A stretch of DNA of 64,000 nt from Haloquadratum walsbyi J07HQW1 (lineage in GTDB: Archaea; Halobacteriota; Halobacteria; Halobacteriales; Haloferacaceae). The stretch spans positions 1,180,103 to 1,244,102 of the forward strand of contig KE356560.1 in NCBI GenBank assembly GCA_000415965.1. The letters are read 5' to 3'. The notes below the pieces were generated by a model that saw nothing but the letters and a program-made list of their open reading frames with translations, made no database searches and was not told the DNA's origin. Positions 27,101 to 35,393 of the stretch are shown here, one piece after another. The position numbers and the translations under genes are program-made. How positions within the stretch are numbered: position 1 is the stretch's first letter; each line of letters opens with the position of its first letter.

Positions 27101-28465
27101 TCATGAACGCACTCGCTTGAGAAAGGTATCAAATGCACCACTTGCTGGGTGAAGATGACAGTATGTCCCAAGTGTTTGATACTCGAACACACCATCATGC
27201 GTCCCGTCGATTCCGTCCCCTCGCTCGACAGTAAATGCAAACTGCGCATCTGAATCGACTGTTGCCGCAGAGTAATGAAACTCATGTCCCTTGCGGACTT
27301 CGCCTGCATCTGCGGTAAGTGTCGAGTGGTCTGCTCGCAACTCGACGTGATCAAGTGCTTGATATCTGTCTTCCATCTGTACACCCAACGGAAGAACGCC
27401 TGCCATTTCGTATGTATTACCATCAGTCGTAGTGAGTGAATCAGCAAGCGTCATCATTCCACCACACTCCGCAAGGACAGGGAGTCCATCAGCCGCACGA
27501 TGTGTAAGTGAATTGACTGCTTGGCTCTCAGCGAGCGCAGCCGCATGTAACTCTGGATAGCCCCCCGGGAGGTACACGCCATCACACGTCGGTAAGGGAT
27601 CATCCGCGAGCGGTGAGAATGTCACGACATGAGCACGCTTACGCAAACGTTCCAGTGTTGCAGGATATCGAAAGCAGAACGCCGAGTCATCGGCAACGGC
27701 GATACATGGACGACTCACTTCGGCGTTGGGAGTGATGTTGGACTCACTATCGGCACCTGAGATGGATGACTGTGATTGCGTCTCTCCAGACGGTGCTCCA
27801 GGACGTGGGGGAGCACGTGCGGCGGAAATGATTTGTTCCGTGTGAATCGTCTCTGCCGCTGCGGTGAGCGCTTCGGTATCCAGCGGTGATTCTGATCCCA
27901 TTTCAAGTCCAAGATGTCGGTCAGGAATTGATAGCGATGACTGTGGTGGAATACGACCGAAATACCGGATTTCATCTGGTAATGCGTCGCGGATCCCCTC
28001 AGCATGTCGCCCGCCATGTGCTCGCTGTGCGAGAATGCCAGCGATATCAATATCACGACCGGCGTGCGATGCATATGAACGGAATCCATGTGCTGTCGCA
28101 GCAACGCTTTCCATCCCAGCTTTTGCATCGACAACAAGTATGATTGGGATATCAAGTGCCTCAGCTACCATTGCAGTGCTTGAGCAGTCCCCGTCATAGA
28201 GTCCCATAACACCTTCGACAACACAAAAATCACCACTTCCACGATAGTAATTTCGACGCACTCCATCGACACCCTCAAGCCATAGATCAAGTGTACGCGA
28301 GGGACACTCAGCAATGGCAGTATGATGACTTGGATCAATAAAATCCGGACCAGCCTTAGCCGGTTGGACGCGGTATCCATCCTGATTAAATGCCTGGATA
28401 ATCGCGAGTGTTGCAACGGTTTTGCCAACACCAGATTGGGTCCCTGCAAGCACAACACCGTTCAT
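27101..28465 (-). CDS. cobB: Cobyrinic acid a,c-diamide synthase (CobB/CbiA)
   Basis: Amidates the a and c carboxylates of (cob)yrinic acid with glutamine and ATP. The N-terminal domain starts GVVLAGTQSGVGKTVATLAI, the dethiobiotin-synthetase-like P-loop, and continues with GPDFIDPSHH. The C-terminal class I glutaminase-like domain has VYLPGGYPELHA and nucleophile Cys in VLAECGGMM, and ends with a His-containing HLHPASGAF. Between domains (~205-240) is a Ser/Gln/Gly-rich insert. It is last in the minus-strand cobalamin operon, overlapping the ferredoxin-like gene by 4 bp. Confidence 0.93.
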   Translation of the reverse strand: MNGVVLAGTQSGVGKTVATLAIIQAFNQDGYRVQPAKAGPDFIDPSHHTAIAECPSRTLDLWLEGVDGVRRNYYRGSGDFCVVEGVMGLYDGDCSSTAMVAEALDIPIILVVDAKAGMESVAATAHGFRSYASHAGRDIDIAGILAQRAHGGRHAEGIRDALPDEIRYFGRIPPQSSLSIPDRHLGLEMGSESPLDTEALTAAAETIHTEQIISAARAPPRPGAPSGETQSQSSISGADSESNITPNAEVSRPCIAVADDSAFCFRYPATLERLRKRAHVVTFSPLADDPLPTCDGVYLPGGYPELHAAALAESQAVNSLTHRAADGLPVLAECGGMMTLADSLTTTDGNTYEMAGVLPLGVQMEDRYQALDHVELRADHSTLTADAGEVRKGHEFHYSAATVDSDAQFAFTVERGDGIDGTHDGVFEYQTLGTYCHLHPASGAFDTFLKRVRS

Positions 28466-28806
28466 TTGCTTTCTCCTGGCGACGGTCCATCATGTATTGA
28501 TGTATTCATTCCATCGTCATCGCCAGCATCCTCAGCTGAGCTCGGAGACACCGTAATCGCGTCTGGTGGGCATGCTGTTGCGGCGAGTTCTGCTGTGTCG
28601 GCATTTTCAGAGAGCACAGCCACGATACGATCAGCTGTCCGTGATACCGAAACAACGCTATCGGCTGTCGCATCGACTGTTGCGAGCCCATCTGGACCCT
28701 CAATAAACCGATCATCGCGGGTGAGACATGCAAAAATGCCATCACATGCATTCAGATTTATCTCAACACGATATTGTGACTGTGGTTGTGACGATTGCTC
28801 ACTCAT
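28462..28806 (-). CDS. Cobalamin-cluster ferredoxin-like protein
   Basis: A 114-residue protein with three cysteines in ferredoxin order: Cys21 and Cys27 (NACDGIFACLTR) and Cys79 followed by Pro (TACPPDAI). This is compatible with a single 3Fe-4S or similar cluster. The remaining ~25 residues are an Asp/Ser/Gly tail. It overlaps cbiG and cobB by 4 bp on each side. Haloarchaeal cobalamin clusters typically include such a ferredoxin; it may supply electrons for a reduction or ring-contraction step, but the partner is not known. Confidence 0.8.
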   Translation of the reverse strand: MSEQSSQPQSQYRVEINLNACDGIFACLTRDDRFIEGPDGLATVDATADSVVSVSRTADRIVAVLSENADTAELAATACPPDAITVSPSSAEDAGDDDGMNTSIHDGPSPGESK

Positions 28807-29777
28807 TGTCCGACCGCGACTGTTACCGCTTCATCGTGTCTTTGCTTTTCGATGAGTAGGTCGTGATTGCGTCCCCCTGCGATGGCACTTGCCTCTGCAA
28901 TTCCTGGCCACCCGATGAGTTCTTTTGACCGCGATGGCGTTGGACCTTCAAATTCAAACAGGGTTTCTTTATCAAATGAGACAACACCAACATCAACGTC
29001 ATTTGCTGCTGCAAGGAGTCCCGGCTCAGTCTCTTTTCGTGTGCCCGTCGCAACAAAGTCGACATCATCCCACGTACACTCTGCTGTTGACAGTGCACGC
29101 TCCCACGCAGTCAGGAATTGTGACACATCAGCCCCGGAAACGCTGCCGGTCCCAAGAACAATACCGTTCTCGCCATTTCGGTTGAGCACAGTCACTGAGT
29201 GGTCTGCAATCACCGCTGCCGGATCATCAACCCGACTCACTGGACCAAGTGTCTCATCAAGAACGGCAAGATTCGTCGCAACGGTTGATCTGCCGTTCAC
29301 GACATGCGCATTGAGCGCCTTTGCTCGAGTTTCAACACCTTGTTTCCCCGCTGCCTCGGAAGCGGTTGTCATTGCTGGAACAGCACCTAATGCGGTCAGG
29401 TCGTCTGCAACTTGATTTGCACCGTGGTGACCGCCTGTGATTGGAATTGCCCACGTGAGATCTGAATCAACAACAACGACAGCAGGATCATCCCACTTGT
29501 CATCAAGCAGTGGTGCTGTTTGTCGGGTTACAGTATCACTCGGAAGAATACCGACAAAGCAGTCATATACTCCCCAGTGATCGGCAAATGCGTCCGCATG
29601 ATATTCAATCAAATCGATGCGGTCGTACGCGGACGCAAGTGTTGTTTGAATACTGCCTGCGGTATTGCTAGCGTGCTCTGGAGCGATGACAGCAATCTCT
29701 GTTGCGACCTCTCCGTCACTGTCTGGTGTACTACAATGACCGCTTGTTTCTTCGTTCGCACTCTCAGTATCACTCAT
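28803..29777 (-). CDS. cbiG: Cobalt-precorrin 5A hydrolase (CbiG)
   Basis: Opens the delta-lactone of cobalt-precorrin 5A, releasing acetaldehyde, in the anaerobic cobalamin route. It has the N-terminal CbiG_N region (DCFVGILPSDTVTRQTAPLL, DPAVVVVDSDLTWAIP) with GGHHGANQVADDL, a middle part, and the C-terminal CbiG domain ending LIGWPGIAEASAIAGG. The start at 29777 gives a Ser/Glu/Asp-rich extension of about 28 residues. It overlaps the end of cbiF by 8 bp. Confidence 0.92.
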   Translation of the reverse strand: MSDTESANEETSGHCSTPDSDGEVATEIAVIAPEHASNTAGSIQTTLASAYDRIDLIEYHADAFADHWGVYDCFVGILPSDTVTRQTAPLLDDKWDDPAVVVVDSDLTWAIPITGGHHGANQVADDLTALGAVPAMTTASEAAGKQGVETRAKALNAHVVNGRSTVATNLAVLDETLGPVSRVDDPAAVIADHSVTVLNRNGENGIVLGTGSVSGADVSQFLTAWERALSTAECTWDDVDFVATGTRKETEPGLLAAANDVDVGVVSFDKETLFEFEGPTPSRSKELIGWPGIAEASAIAGGRNHDLLIEKQRHDEAVTVAVGQ

Positions 29778-30657
29778 TTGACTCACCACCATTTGCGCCT
29801 ATGTTGGCGTCGATAGGAGATGACTCCGTGTTTGTCTCAGTCGTGTCATTGCTGTTATCCCCGCTTTTACTTCCGCTTGCCCAATCACCATAGAGATACG
29901 ATCGCTCATATGCAGAACCGGTGATAGCCTCTCCAATGATAACCAGTGCAGAGGCTCGATACCCGGCTGCTTCGACCTTCTCAGCAATTGACCCAATCGT
30001 CCCCTTAATCACATCCTCATCAGGCCATGATGCATGATACACAACAGCAACAGGTATCTCAGGATCATGCCCGGCATCAAGAAGTCGATCCATCGTCTCG
30101 GCAACAGCGTGTGTCCCAAGATAGATACAGACTGTCGTATCCCCGAAGCCAACGAACTCATCAATATGGTCTTCTTCAGGTGAGAGCGTTTTGCCCTGTG
30201 GTCGTGTAAACACAACGTGATTTGAGACCTCATTCAGTGTTAATTGCGTTCGGAGTGAAGCACTCGCGGCGAATGCTGATGTCACACCCGGAACAAGATA
30301 TGTTGGGACATCCTCAGCAGCAAGAGCATCCATTTGCTCTAATGCTGCACCATATATCGCTGGGTCACCGCTGTGTAATCGAGCGACCGTTCGACCATCG
30401 GTATAGGCGTTTTTCATCAACGGAATCAACTCCTCAAGATCTTTGCCGATACTATTGACCTGTTCTGCGTCTGCACAGAATGTTTCAAGTAATTCGCTGT
30501 TGACAAGTGACCCGGCATGGACAACGAGATCGGCTTCTGTGATGAGTTGCCGACCAGCAACCGTCAACAGCTCGGGGTCTCCTGGACCGGCACCAATAAA
30601 CGGAATCCCCTCACGCTCTGTGTAGTCAAGTTGTTCTGATGATGTTGGTGATGTCAT
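29770..30657 (-). CDS. cbiF: Cobalt-precorrin-4 C11-methyltransferase (CbiF)
   Basis: Adds a methyl group from SAM to C11 of cobalt-precorrin-4. The tetrapyrrole methylase signature is IPFIGAGPGDPELLTVAG near the start, then VVHAGSLVN, MKNAYTDGRTVARLHSGDPA and VPGVTSAFAASASL, all diagnostic of CbiF/CobM. The last ~35 residues are a low-complexity Asn/Asp/Thr/Ser/Gly tail beyond the usual family end. It overlaps cbiL (4 bp) and cbiG (8 bp). Confidence 0.94.
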   Translation of the reverse strand: MTSPTSSEQLDYTEREGIPFIGAGPGDPELLTVAGRQLITEADLVVHAGSLVNSELLETFCADAEQVNSIGKDLEELIPLMKNAYTDGRTVARLHSGDPAIYGAALEQMDALAAEDVPTYLVPGVTSAFAASASLRTQLTLNEVSNHVVFTRPQGKTLSPEEDHIDEFVGFGDTTVCIYLGTHAVAETMDRLLDAGHDPEIPVAVVYHASWPDEDVIKGTIGSIAEKVEAAGYRASALVIIGEAITGSAYERSYLYGDWASGSKSGDNSNDTTETNTESSPIDANIGANGGESNE

Positions 30658-31358
30658 GCTGATTCCTCCGATGATGTATCAAACGCTGCAGTCGGAACCG
30701 TTTGCTCAATACCCTCACGCTCAGCGTATGCGAGTGTGTAATAATCACGTTCAGCAATCTCTGTTGGGTCAGTCGTGATGATGGTTTCACCTTGCTCCAT
30801 GAATAATCGACGACCAAACTGAACGGTATATCCTGCAGCGGTGAGTTTCTCGTGTGTTTCGACAGCGTCTGTGACTTTGAATAAAATCATTCGATCGGGA
30901 CCGGTCGGCGCTGAACCATTTGCCGCCTCGCGGAGCGATAATCCGGTTCCAGATTCAATCTCAATATCTAATGCCGTCGCAAAGGCAGTCATTGCACTGA
31001 CTCCAGGGATAACCTCGACGCTAATTGTCGGATGAAACGCTGATAATGTTCGCCGGAGATGTCCAAAGGTTGAATAAACGTTTGGATCACCAAGTGTGAC
31101 GAACGCAACATCATCATTCATTGCTTTCTCAGCAACAGCACTCGCTGCGTCTTTCCATGCACGTCGAAGCTTCTCTGGGTCACGAGTCATCGGGAAATCG
31201 AGATCACCGATTCGTGAGGATGGAACGTGTTGTCGAGCAACCGTCCGTGAGAGTCGTCCGGGCGAGTAAACCGTCGTGACAGAATCAAGAATATCACGCC
31301 CTTTGACGGTGACTAACTTTGGGTCACCAGGACCGAGACCGACACCATACACCGTCAT
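30654..31358 (-). CDS. cbiL: Precorrin-2 / cobalt-factor II C20-methyltransferase (CbiL)
   Basis: SAM-dependent methylation at C20, the first methylation specific to corrin formation. It has YGVGLGPGDPKLVTVKGRDI, the CbiL/CobI opening, then VAFVTLGDPNVYSTFGHLRR and VEVIPGVSAMTAFATAL. 234 residues is usual. The gene starts within the stop of cbiT (TGATG) and overlaps cbiF by 4 bp, consistent with one mRNA starting at cbiT. Confidence 0.93.
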   Translation of the reverse strand: MTVYGVGLGPGDPKLVTVKGRDILDSVTTVYSPGRLSRTVARQHVPSSRIGDLDFPMTRDPEKLRRAWKDAASAVAEKAMNDDVAFVTLGDPNVYSTFGHLRRTLSAFHPTISVEVIPGVSAMTAFATALDIEIESGTGLSLREAANGSAPTGPDRMILFKVTDAVETHEKLTAAGYTVQFGRRLFMEQGETIITTDPTEIAERDYYTLAYAEREGIEQTVPTAAFDTSSEESA

Positions 31359-31915
31359 CAGGTCAACCCTCCAGCATCAGACCGCCCGATAATAATATAG
31401 ACTGGATTGTTAGCGTTGAAACTCGTTGCACCAGCAAGTTCATATCCATTATTTACCTGCACTTGTCGAACCGCCGAAAGCAACTCGCGCTCTCGGAACG
31501 CCTCAATTGCATCACCCGCGGGCTCAACGCGTGAAACATTCATGACGAGTCGATCGACATTCGTCTCAACAGCATGATCAAGGACCGACTCAAAGTTTCG
31601 ACTCCCACCGAGGAATAATGCATCAGCGTCTTTTGGCAGTCCATCCGGTGCTTCAGTCTCCTCAACGGTCACTGTGTCAGTCTGATCATTCGCGGCGATA
31701 TTCTTTTGTGCTGCTGTCACCCGCTCTGGCTTTCGTTCAATTGCTGTTATCCGAGCGACGTATGGAGCTGCTTCAATACTAATTGCCCCTGTGCATGTAC
31801 CAACGTCGACAAAGTGGTCATCAGGCTGTAATTGGAGCTTTTGAATCGTGATTGCACGTACCTCTGGCTTTGTTGGCCCCGCTCGCGCGTCATGAGGAAG
31901 CGTGATCTGTGTCAT
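31358..31915 (-). CDS. cbiT: Cobalt-precorrin-6B C15-methyltransferase, decarboxylating (CbiT)
   Basis: Methylates C15 and removes the C12 acetate carboxyl group. A 185-residue class I methyltransferase with the CbiT start GPTKPEVRAITIQKLQL, SAM motif VDVGTCTGAISIEAA, then ITAIERKPERV and DALFLGGSRNFESVL. It is the first gene of the minus-strand operon cbiT-L-F-G-ferredoxin-cobB. A TATA-like TTTTTATCT lies 25-33 bp before the ATG, so the transcript is probably leaderless. Confidence 0.93.
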   Translation of the reverse strand: MTQITLPHDARAGPTKPEVRAITIQKLQLQPDDHFVDVGTCTGAISIEAAPYVARITAIERKPERVTAAQKNIAANDQTDTVTVEETEAPDGLPKDADALFLGGSRNFESVLDHAVETNVDRLVMNVSRVEPAGDAIEAFRERELLSAVRQVQVNNGYELAGATSFNANNPVYIIIGRSDAGGLT

Positions 31916-32068
31916 TCGAGTAGACTATTTTGATACCAGATAAAAACAATTACGCTTGCTCTACATCAAATATGATTTCATGGATGAGCCAGTAACCACA
32001 CTTGATGCAGTACAAGCACAATTGTTTTATGAGAGCATTAAAATCGGCGAGTAGGGAGTGATGGATGA
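31916..32068. promoter_or_regulatory. Divergent promoter region between cobalamin genes and cobalt transporter
   Basis: 153 bp between cbiT (minus) and cbiM (plus). On the minus strand TTTTTATCT (31940-31948) is 25-33 bp before the cbiT ATG, fitting a leaderless transcript. On the plus strand GTTTTATGA (about 32024-32032) is about 40 bp before cbiM. No B12-riboswitch-like structure is apparent, so a shared protein regulator could act here. Confidence 0.5.
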
Positions 32069-32731
32069 ATGCATATCATGGAAGGGTTCCTACCGCCACG
32101 GTGGGCTGCTGCATGGGCACTTGCAGCAGCACCCATCGTCGTGTATGGTGCGAAACAAACGATTGATATCATCCGTCAGGATACGCATATAAAGGCACTT
32201 GTTGCTATTGGCATTGCCTTCGTGTTTGTCCTTTCAGCACTGAAATTTCCCTCTGTCACCGGGAGCACATCACATCCAACTGGAACAGGATTACTCGTTG
32301 TGCTGTTTGGACCCGCAGTCACGGCTTTTACTGCGACAATTGTCCTTCTCTATCAGGCTTTGTTATTGGCGCATGGTGGTATTACGACTCTTGGGGCTAA
32401 TGTCGCTGCAATGGGGATTATTGGTCCGACAGTCGGCTGGATCGGGTATCAGCTTATTCGGCCATATACATCGCTCGAGCGAGCAACATTTATTGCTGCT
32501 GTGGTGACCGACTGGACAACATATCTCGTGACATCACTGCAGTTAGGTGCTGCCTTTCCTGCTGGGGATGGATTGAACGCAGTTATGATCTCAACACTCG
32601 ATTTCGCAGCGGTATTTACGCTGACACAGATACCGATTGGGATTCTTGAAGGCATCCTCGCAGCTGCCGTGATTGGATATCTCACTCGTCTTGGTTCCGA
32701 GACAATAGAACCTCTTGAGGTGACAGCATGA
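32069..32731 (+). CDS. cbiM: Cobalt ECF transporter substrate-binding subunit CbiM
   Basis: The substrate-specific membrane component of the CbiMNQO cobalt importer. The mature N-terminus starts MHIMEGFLPPRWAAAWALAA; His2 and the MHIMEGFLP motif are the metal-binding signature of the family. Seven hydrophobic segments follow, with TGTGLLVVLFGPAVTAF and GGITTLGANVAAMGIIGP. 220 residues is normal. It overlaps cbiN by 4 bp. The product feeds Co2+ to the cobalamin enzymes encoded divergently. Confidence 0.95.
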   Translation: MHIMEGFLPPRWAAAWALAAAPIVVYGAKQTIDIIRQDTHIKALVAIGIAFVFVLSALKFPSVTGSTSHPTGTGLLVVLFGPAVTAFTATIVLLYQALLLAHGGITTLGANVAAMGIIGPTVGWIGYQLIRPYTSLERATFIAAVVTDWTTYLVTSLQLGAAFPAGDGLNAVMISTLDFAAVFTLTQIPIGILEGILAAAVIGYLTRLGSETIEPLEVTA

Positions 32732-33024
32732 GCAAACAACACTACCGGTCACTCCTTGCTGCAGTCTTTATTGCTACTCTCATTGCTGGGGCGAGTCTCA
32801 TGACTGGTGGACTCAACGCAACCGATCAACAGGCCGTCGCAACTATCGAAGACAACGAGCCAATGTATGACCGCTGGATCGACCCAGTGTTGCAACCACC
32901 CACCGCAATAACTGAGGCAGCATTGTTCGCAATTCAAGCTGGGATTGCGGCACTCGTATTCACTCATTACCTCCAGCGACTGACTGAAACCGACCAGTCG
33001 GAGACGGATGCATCAGACGCTTGA
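32728..33024 (+). CDS. cbiN: Cobalt ECF transporter subunit CbiN
   Basis: A 98-residue protein with two membrane helices (RSLLAAVFIATLIAGASLMT and ITEAALFAIQAGIAALVFTH) and a central extracellular loop, as in CbiN. CbiN assists metal delivery into CbiM. The gene overlaps cbiM by 4 bp and the next gene, cbiQ, by 17 bp. Acidic C-terminal end. Confidence 0.9.
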   Translation: MSKQHYRSLLAAVFIATLIAGASLMTGGLNATDQQAVATIEDNEPMYDRWIDPVLQPPTAITEAALFAIQAGIAALVFTHYLQRLTETDQSETDASDA

Positions 33025-33739
33025 GCGCGTCCAAACGGAGGCGACACCGATTATCAGCGGACCACTTGCAGTGTATCTGACTGGCATTTGCTTGATAGTT
33101 ACAGTCACAACTGGTCAGGTCACGACACATATCCTTGCAGCGATTATCTTTGCCAGCTTAACCGCACACGCAATTGGTCGAGAGTATGTCTCACTTATTC
33201 AGTATCCAATTTGGTTTCTTGCTCCAAGTCTGATACTTATTACAATCATAACACCTGGAAAAGCAATCATGACACTGTGGCATGTTTCGATCTCGACAGC
33301 AGGTGTTCGACTCGCGTTTGAAACTGGTCTTCGGTCGGTCGCCTCGTTGACAATTTTATTTTTCCTTGCTTTCACCACAACCGTTCCACAGTTAGTCACT
33401 GCGCTGAATCGATTGTGGATACCAGATCCAATTATTGAATTACTCCTCTTGAGTTATCGCGCCGTTCAAGTTCTTTTGGACGAAACACTCAGATTATCAA
33501 CAGCAGCGACACTCCGAGGTGGACAGACGTCTCGATATGCACTGTTTCGAACGACAAAGCGTCTTGCAGCATCACTTCTTATTCGATCAATCGACAGAGC
33601 GGAGCGAGTTGAGATGGCAATGCAAGCACGCGGATATCATGGTGAATTTCCGATGCGCACACAATCGAATCGTGGATACATCTATTCAGTTGGAATCATC
33701 CTTCTGCTTGTGATGACTGGTTTTGGAGGTCTTCCATGA
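33008..33739 (+). CDS. cbiQ: Cobalt ECF transporter transmembrane subunit CbiQ
   Basis: The T-component coupling CbiM to the ATPase. A 243-residue protein with about five hydrophobic segments and the two cytoplasmic coupling motifs with Ala-Arg-Gly: AATLRGG near residue 165 and AMQARGY near residue 208 (ARG signature). The start overlaps the end of cbiN by 17 bp, so the upstream in-frame choices are limited. It overlaps cbiO by 4 bp. Confidence 0.92.
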   Translation: MHQTLERVQTEATPIISGPLAVYLTGICLIVTVTTGQVTTHILAAIIFASLTAHAIGREYVSLIQYPIWFLAPSLILITIITPGKAIMTLWHVSISTAGVRLAFETGLRSVASLTILFFLAFTTTVPQLVTALNRLWIPDPIIELLLLSYRAVQVLLDETLRLSTAATLRGGQTSRYALFRTTKRLAASLLIRSIDRAERVEMAMQARGYHGEFPMRTQSNRGYIYSVGIILLLVMTGFGGLP

Positions 33740-34479
33740 TTGAACTCACTGAGGTACAATTCGCGTATGATGATGAACCGGTTCTCTCTGAGGTTACTCT
33801 TCGCGTGCCGAAGGAGTCAATTACAGTTTTACTCGGACGCAATGGTGCTGGAAAATCAACACTCTTGCGTCATTGTAATGGACTTCTGAAACCAGATAGT
33901 GGTGATGTCCTCATTGATGGGAATTCACTGACCAGTAAAACGACATCTATGCGTGCGGTCCGACAGCGCGTTGGATTCGTCTTTCAACGACCCGCCGATC
34001 AGCTCGTGGCACCGACAGTCAAACAAGATGTCGCGTTTGGACCTGCTAACTGGGAGAGACAGATACCACCTGATGATATTGAGACGATTGTGACACAGGC
34101 ACTTGACCGAGTTGGATTAGCCGGATTTGAAGATCGATTGTGCAGTCAATTAAGTGGTGGTGAGCGAAAGCGAGTTGCCCTCGCTGGTGTGCTTGCAATG
34201 GAACCAGCGTATATTGTGGCTGATGAACCAAGCGCCGGACTTGATGGTGATGGTGTTCGCGAATTTGCAAAGCTATTGAGGACCCTCGCTACTGATGGAA
34301 TCGGTGTGATCGTTTCAACGCATTACCCGGATTTTGCAGCGGCTGTCGGCGACCGTTTCCGTGTTCTTGAGGATGGTCATATTATACATTCATCAGACCA
34401 ACTGGAATCAATCCCACTTCGTGAACATGGGATTCGGACTCTTGGGACCATCTCTGAGACCTCAGCGCCAAGCGAGTAA
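33736..34479 (+). CDS. cbiO: Cobalt ECF transporter ATPase CbiO
   Basis: The ATP-hydrolysing subunit of the cobalt importer, 247 residues. Walker A is GRNGAGKSTLLRH (about residues 34-46), the Q-loop is VGFVFQRPADQLVAPTV, the signature LSGGERKRVALAG, and Walker B YIVADEPSAGLD. The switch region has VSTHYPDFA. Last gene of the cbiMNQO operon; a T-run follows the stop. Confidence 0.94.
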   Translation: MIELTEVQFAYDDEPVLSEVTLRVPKESITVLLGRNGAGKSTLLRHCNGLLKPDSGDVLIDGNSLTSKTTSMRAVRQRVGFVFQRPADQLVAPTVKQDVAFGPANWERQIPPDDIETIVTQALDRVGLAGFEDRLCSQLSGGERKRVALAGVLAMEPAYIVADEPSAGLDGDGVREFAKLLRTLATDGIGVIVSTHYPDFAAAVGDRFRVLEDGHIIHSSDQLESIPLREHGIRTLGTISETSAPSE

Positions 34480-34485
34480 CCGATA

Positions 34486-34501
34486 ATAAAGTGCTTTTTT
34501 A
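34486..34501 (+). terminator. T-run after cbiO
   Basis: AATAAAGTGCTTTTTTATT shortly after the cbiO stop; the poly-T stretch is the usual archaeal termination signal. No strong hairpin. Confidence 0.35.
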
Positions 34502-34871
34502 TTCTCAATCTGTCCCCCAGGCATGTCCTCCGTCTATCTACAGCGAAAACGAGGCGAGTGCCTCGGGGCTCGACCCCGAGGCGGTTCACCATGTGCACCT
34601 GTCGCCACCGGAGATGCAAGTGCAGGATATTCAGACCTGGCTGAGTAGTCGAGTTGCACAGATATGAGGGTGGCGCGCTTTGTGATTAATTCGATCAGGT
34701 TGAGTATGATACTTACAGTGTGTTTAAAAATGTCATTTTTTCCTCTCGGTTCGACGTGATTATATCACTTTGTCTCATCATTCAACTGATCTGCACATAC
34801 AGTGACAGACAAAAGTAATAGCTGGATGAGCACCCTATCACTCAAGTATCGGGAGGACAGACAATTGGTCA
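34502..34871. other. Intergenic with solo right-end hairpin
   Basis: About 370 bp without a gene. The only recognised structure is the well-preserved right-end hairpin at 34535-34589. The last part precedes a small gene and should hold its promoter. Confidence 0.5.
34535..34589 (+). repeat. IS200/IS605-type right-end hairpin, copy 4 (well preserved)
   Basis: atctacagcgaaaac lead, GGCGAGTG, then a perfect 8-bp stem CCTCGGGG / CCCCGAGG around CTCGA, and GCGGTTCAC. With copy 3 it defines the consensus of the family. No tnpB nearby. Confidence 0.7.
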
Positions 34872-35111
34872 ATGCCAATTGTTGAAGTGACGCTGCCAGA
34901 TGAGTTGCTTACTGAGTTTGAACAGCTAGTCGAAGAAGAGTTTGTGACCGAGGAACAAGCGGTCGAGGACCTTCTCACAATGGGGATTGATGCATACAAT
35001 GTGAACGTTGTCGATGACTCACAACCCGGTGATGATATTATCGAAGGTGCAGAGAACAATCTCTTTGATACGGCGACTGACCCTGGTGGGCTTGAAGACG
35101 ACCGACTGTAG
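34872..35111 (+). CDS. Small acidic ribbon-helix-helix-like hypothetical protein
   Basis: A 79-residue protein opening with a beta strand and two helices (MPIVEVTLPDELLTEFEQLV, EEEFVTEEQAVEDLLTMGID), reminiscent of CopG-type ribbon-helix-helix proteins, followed by a very acidic tail. Haloarchaea encode many such small proteins, some DNA-binding, but there is no basic DNA-contact strand here, so binding is uncertain. Monocistronic. Confidence 0.65.
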   Translation: MPIVEVTLPDELLTEFEQLVEEEFVTEEQAVEDLLTMGIDAYNVNVVDDSQPGDDIIEGAENNLFDTATDPGGLEDDRL

Positions 35112-35393
35112 GCTGATTCCTCTGAGGAAGCGTATCCTTGTCACTGAGTGGTTGTGTAGCGCTTCGGGAGAATCGGAACAAATTTTATTCTGGTAAAAAG
35201 GCTCAATATAGTGTATTCTCACCGGAGAAGGATCCAAAACGGGCGTCCGGACTCGCCTGTGACTGACCTGACATGAGGTGAGACCGATACCAGAATTAGC
35301 GTTCGAGTACCGATTTATGATATCATATTTTTTGGAGAATGACCTGACCACGCAACCATTTTAGTGGCTCCCTGGTAGGATAAAGATAGGTCA

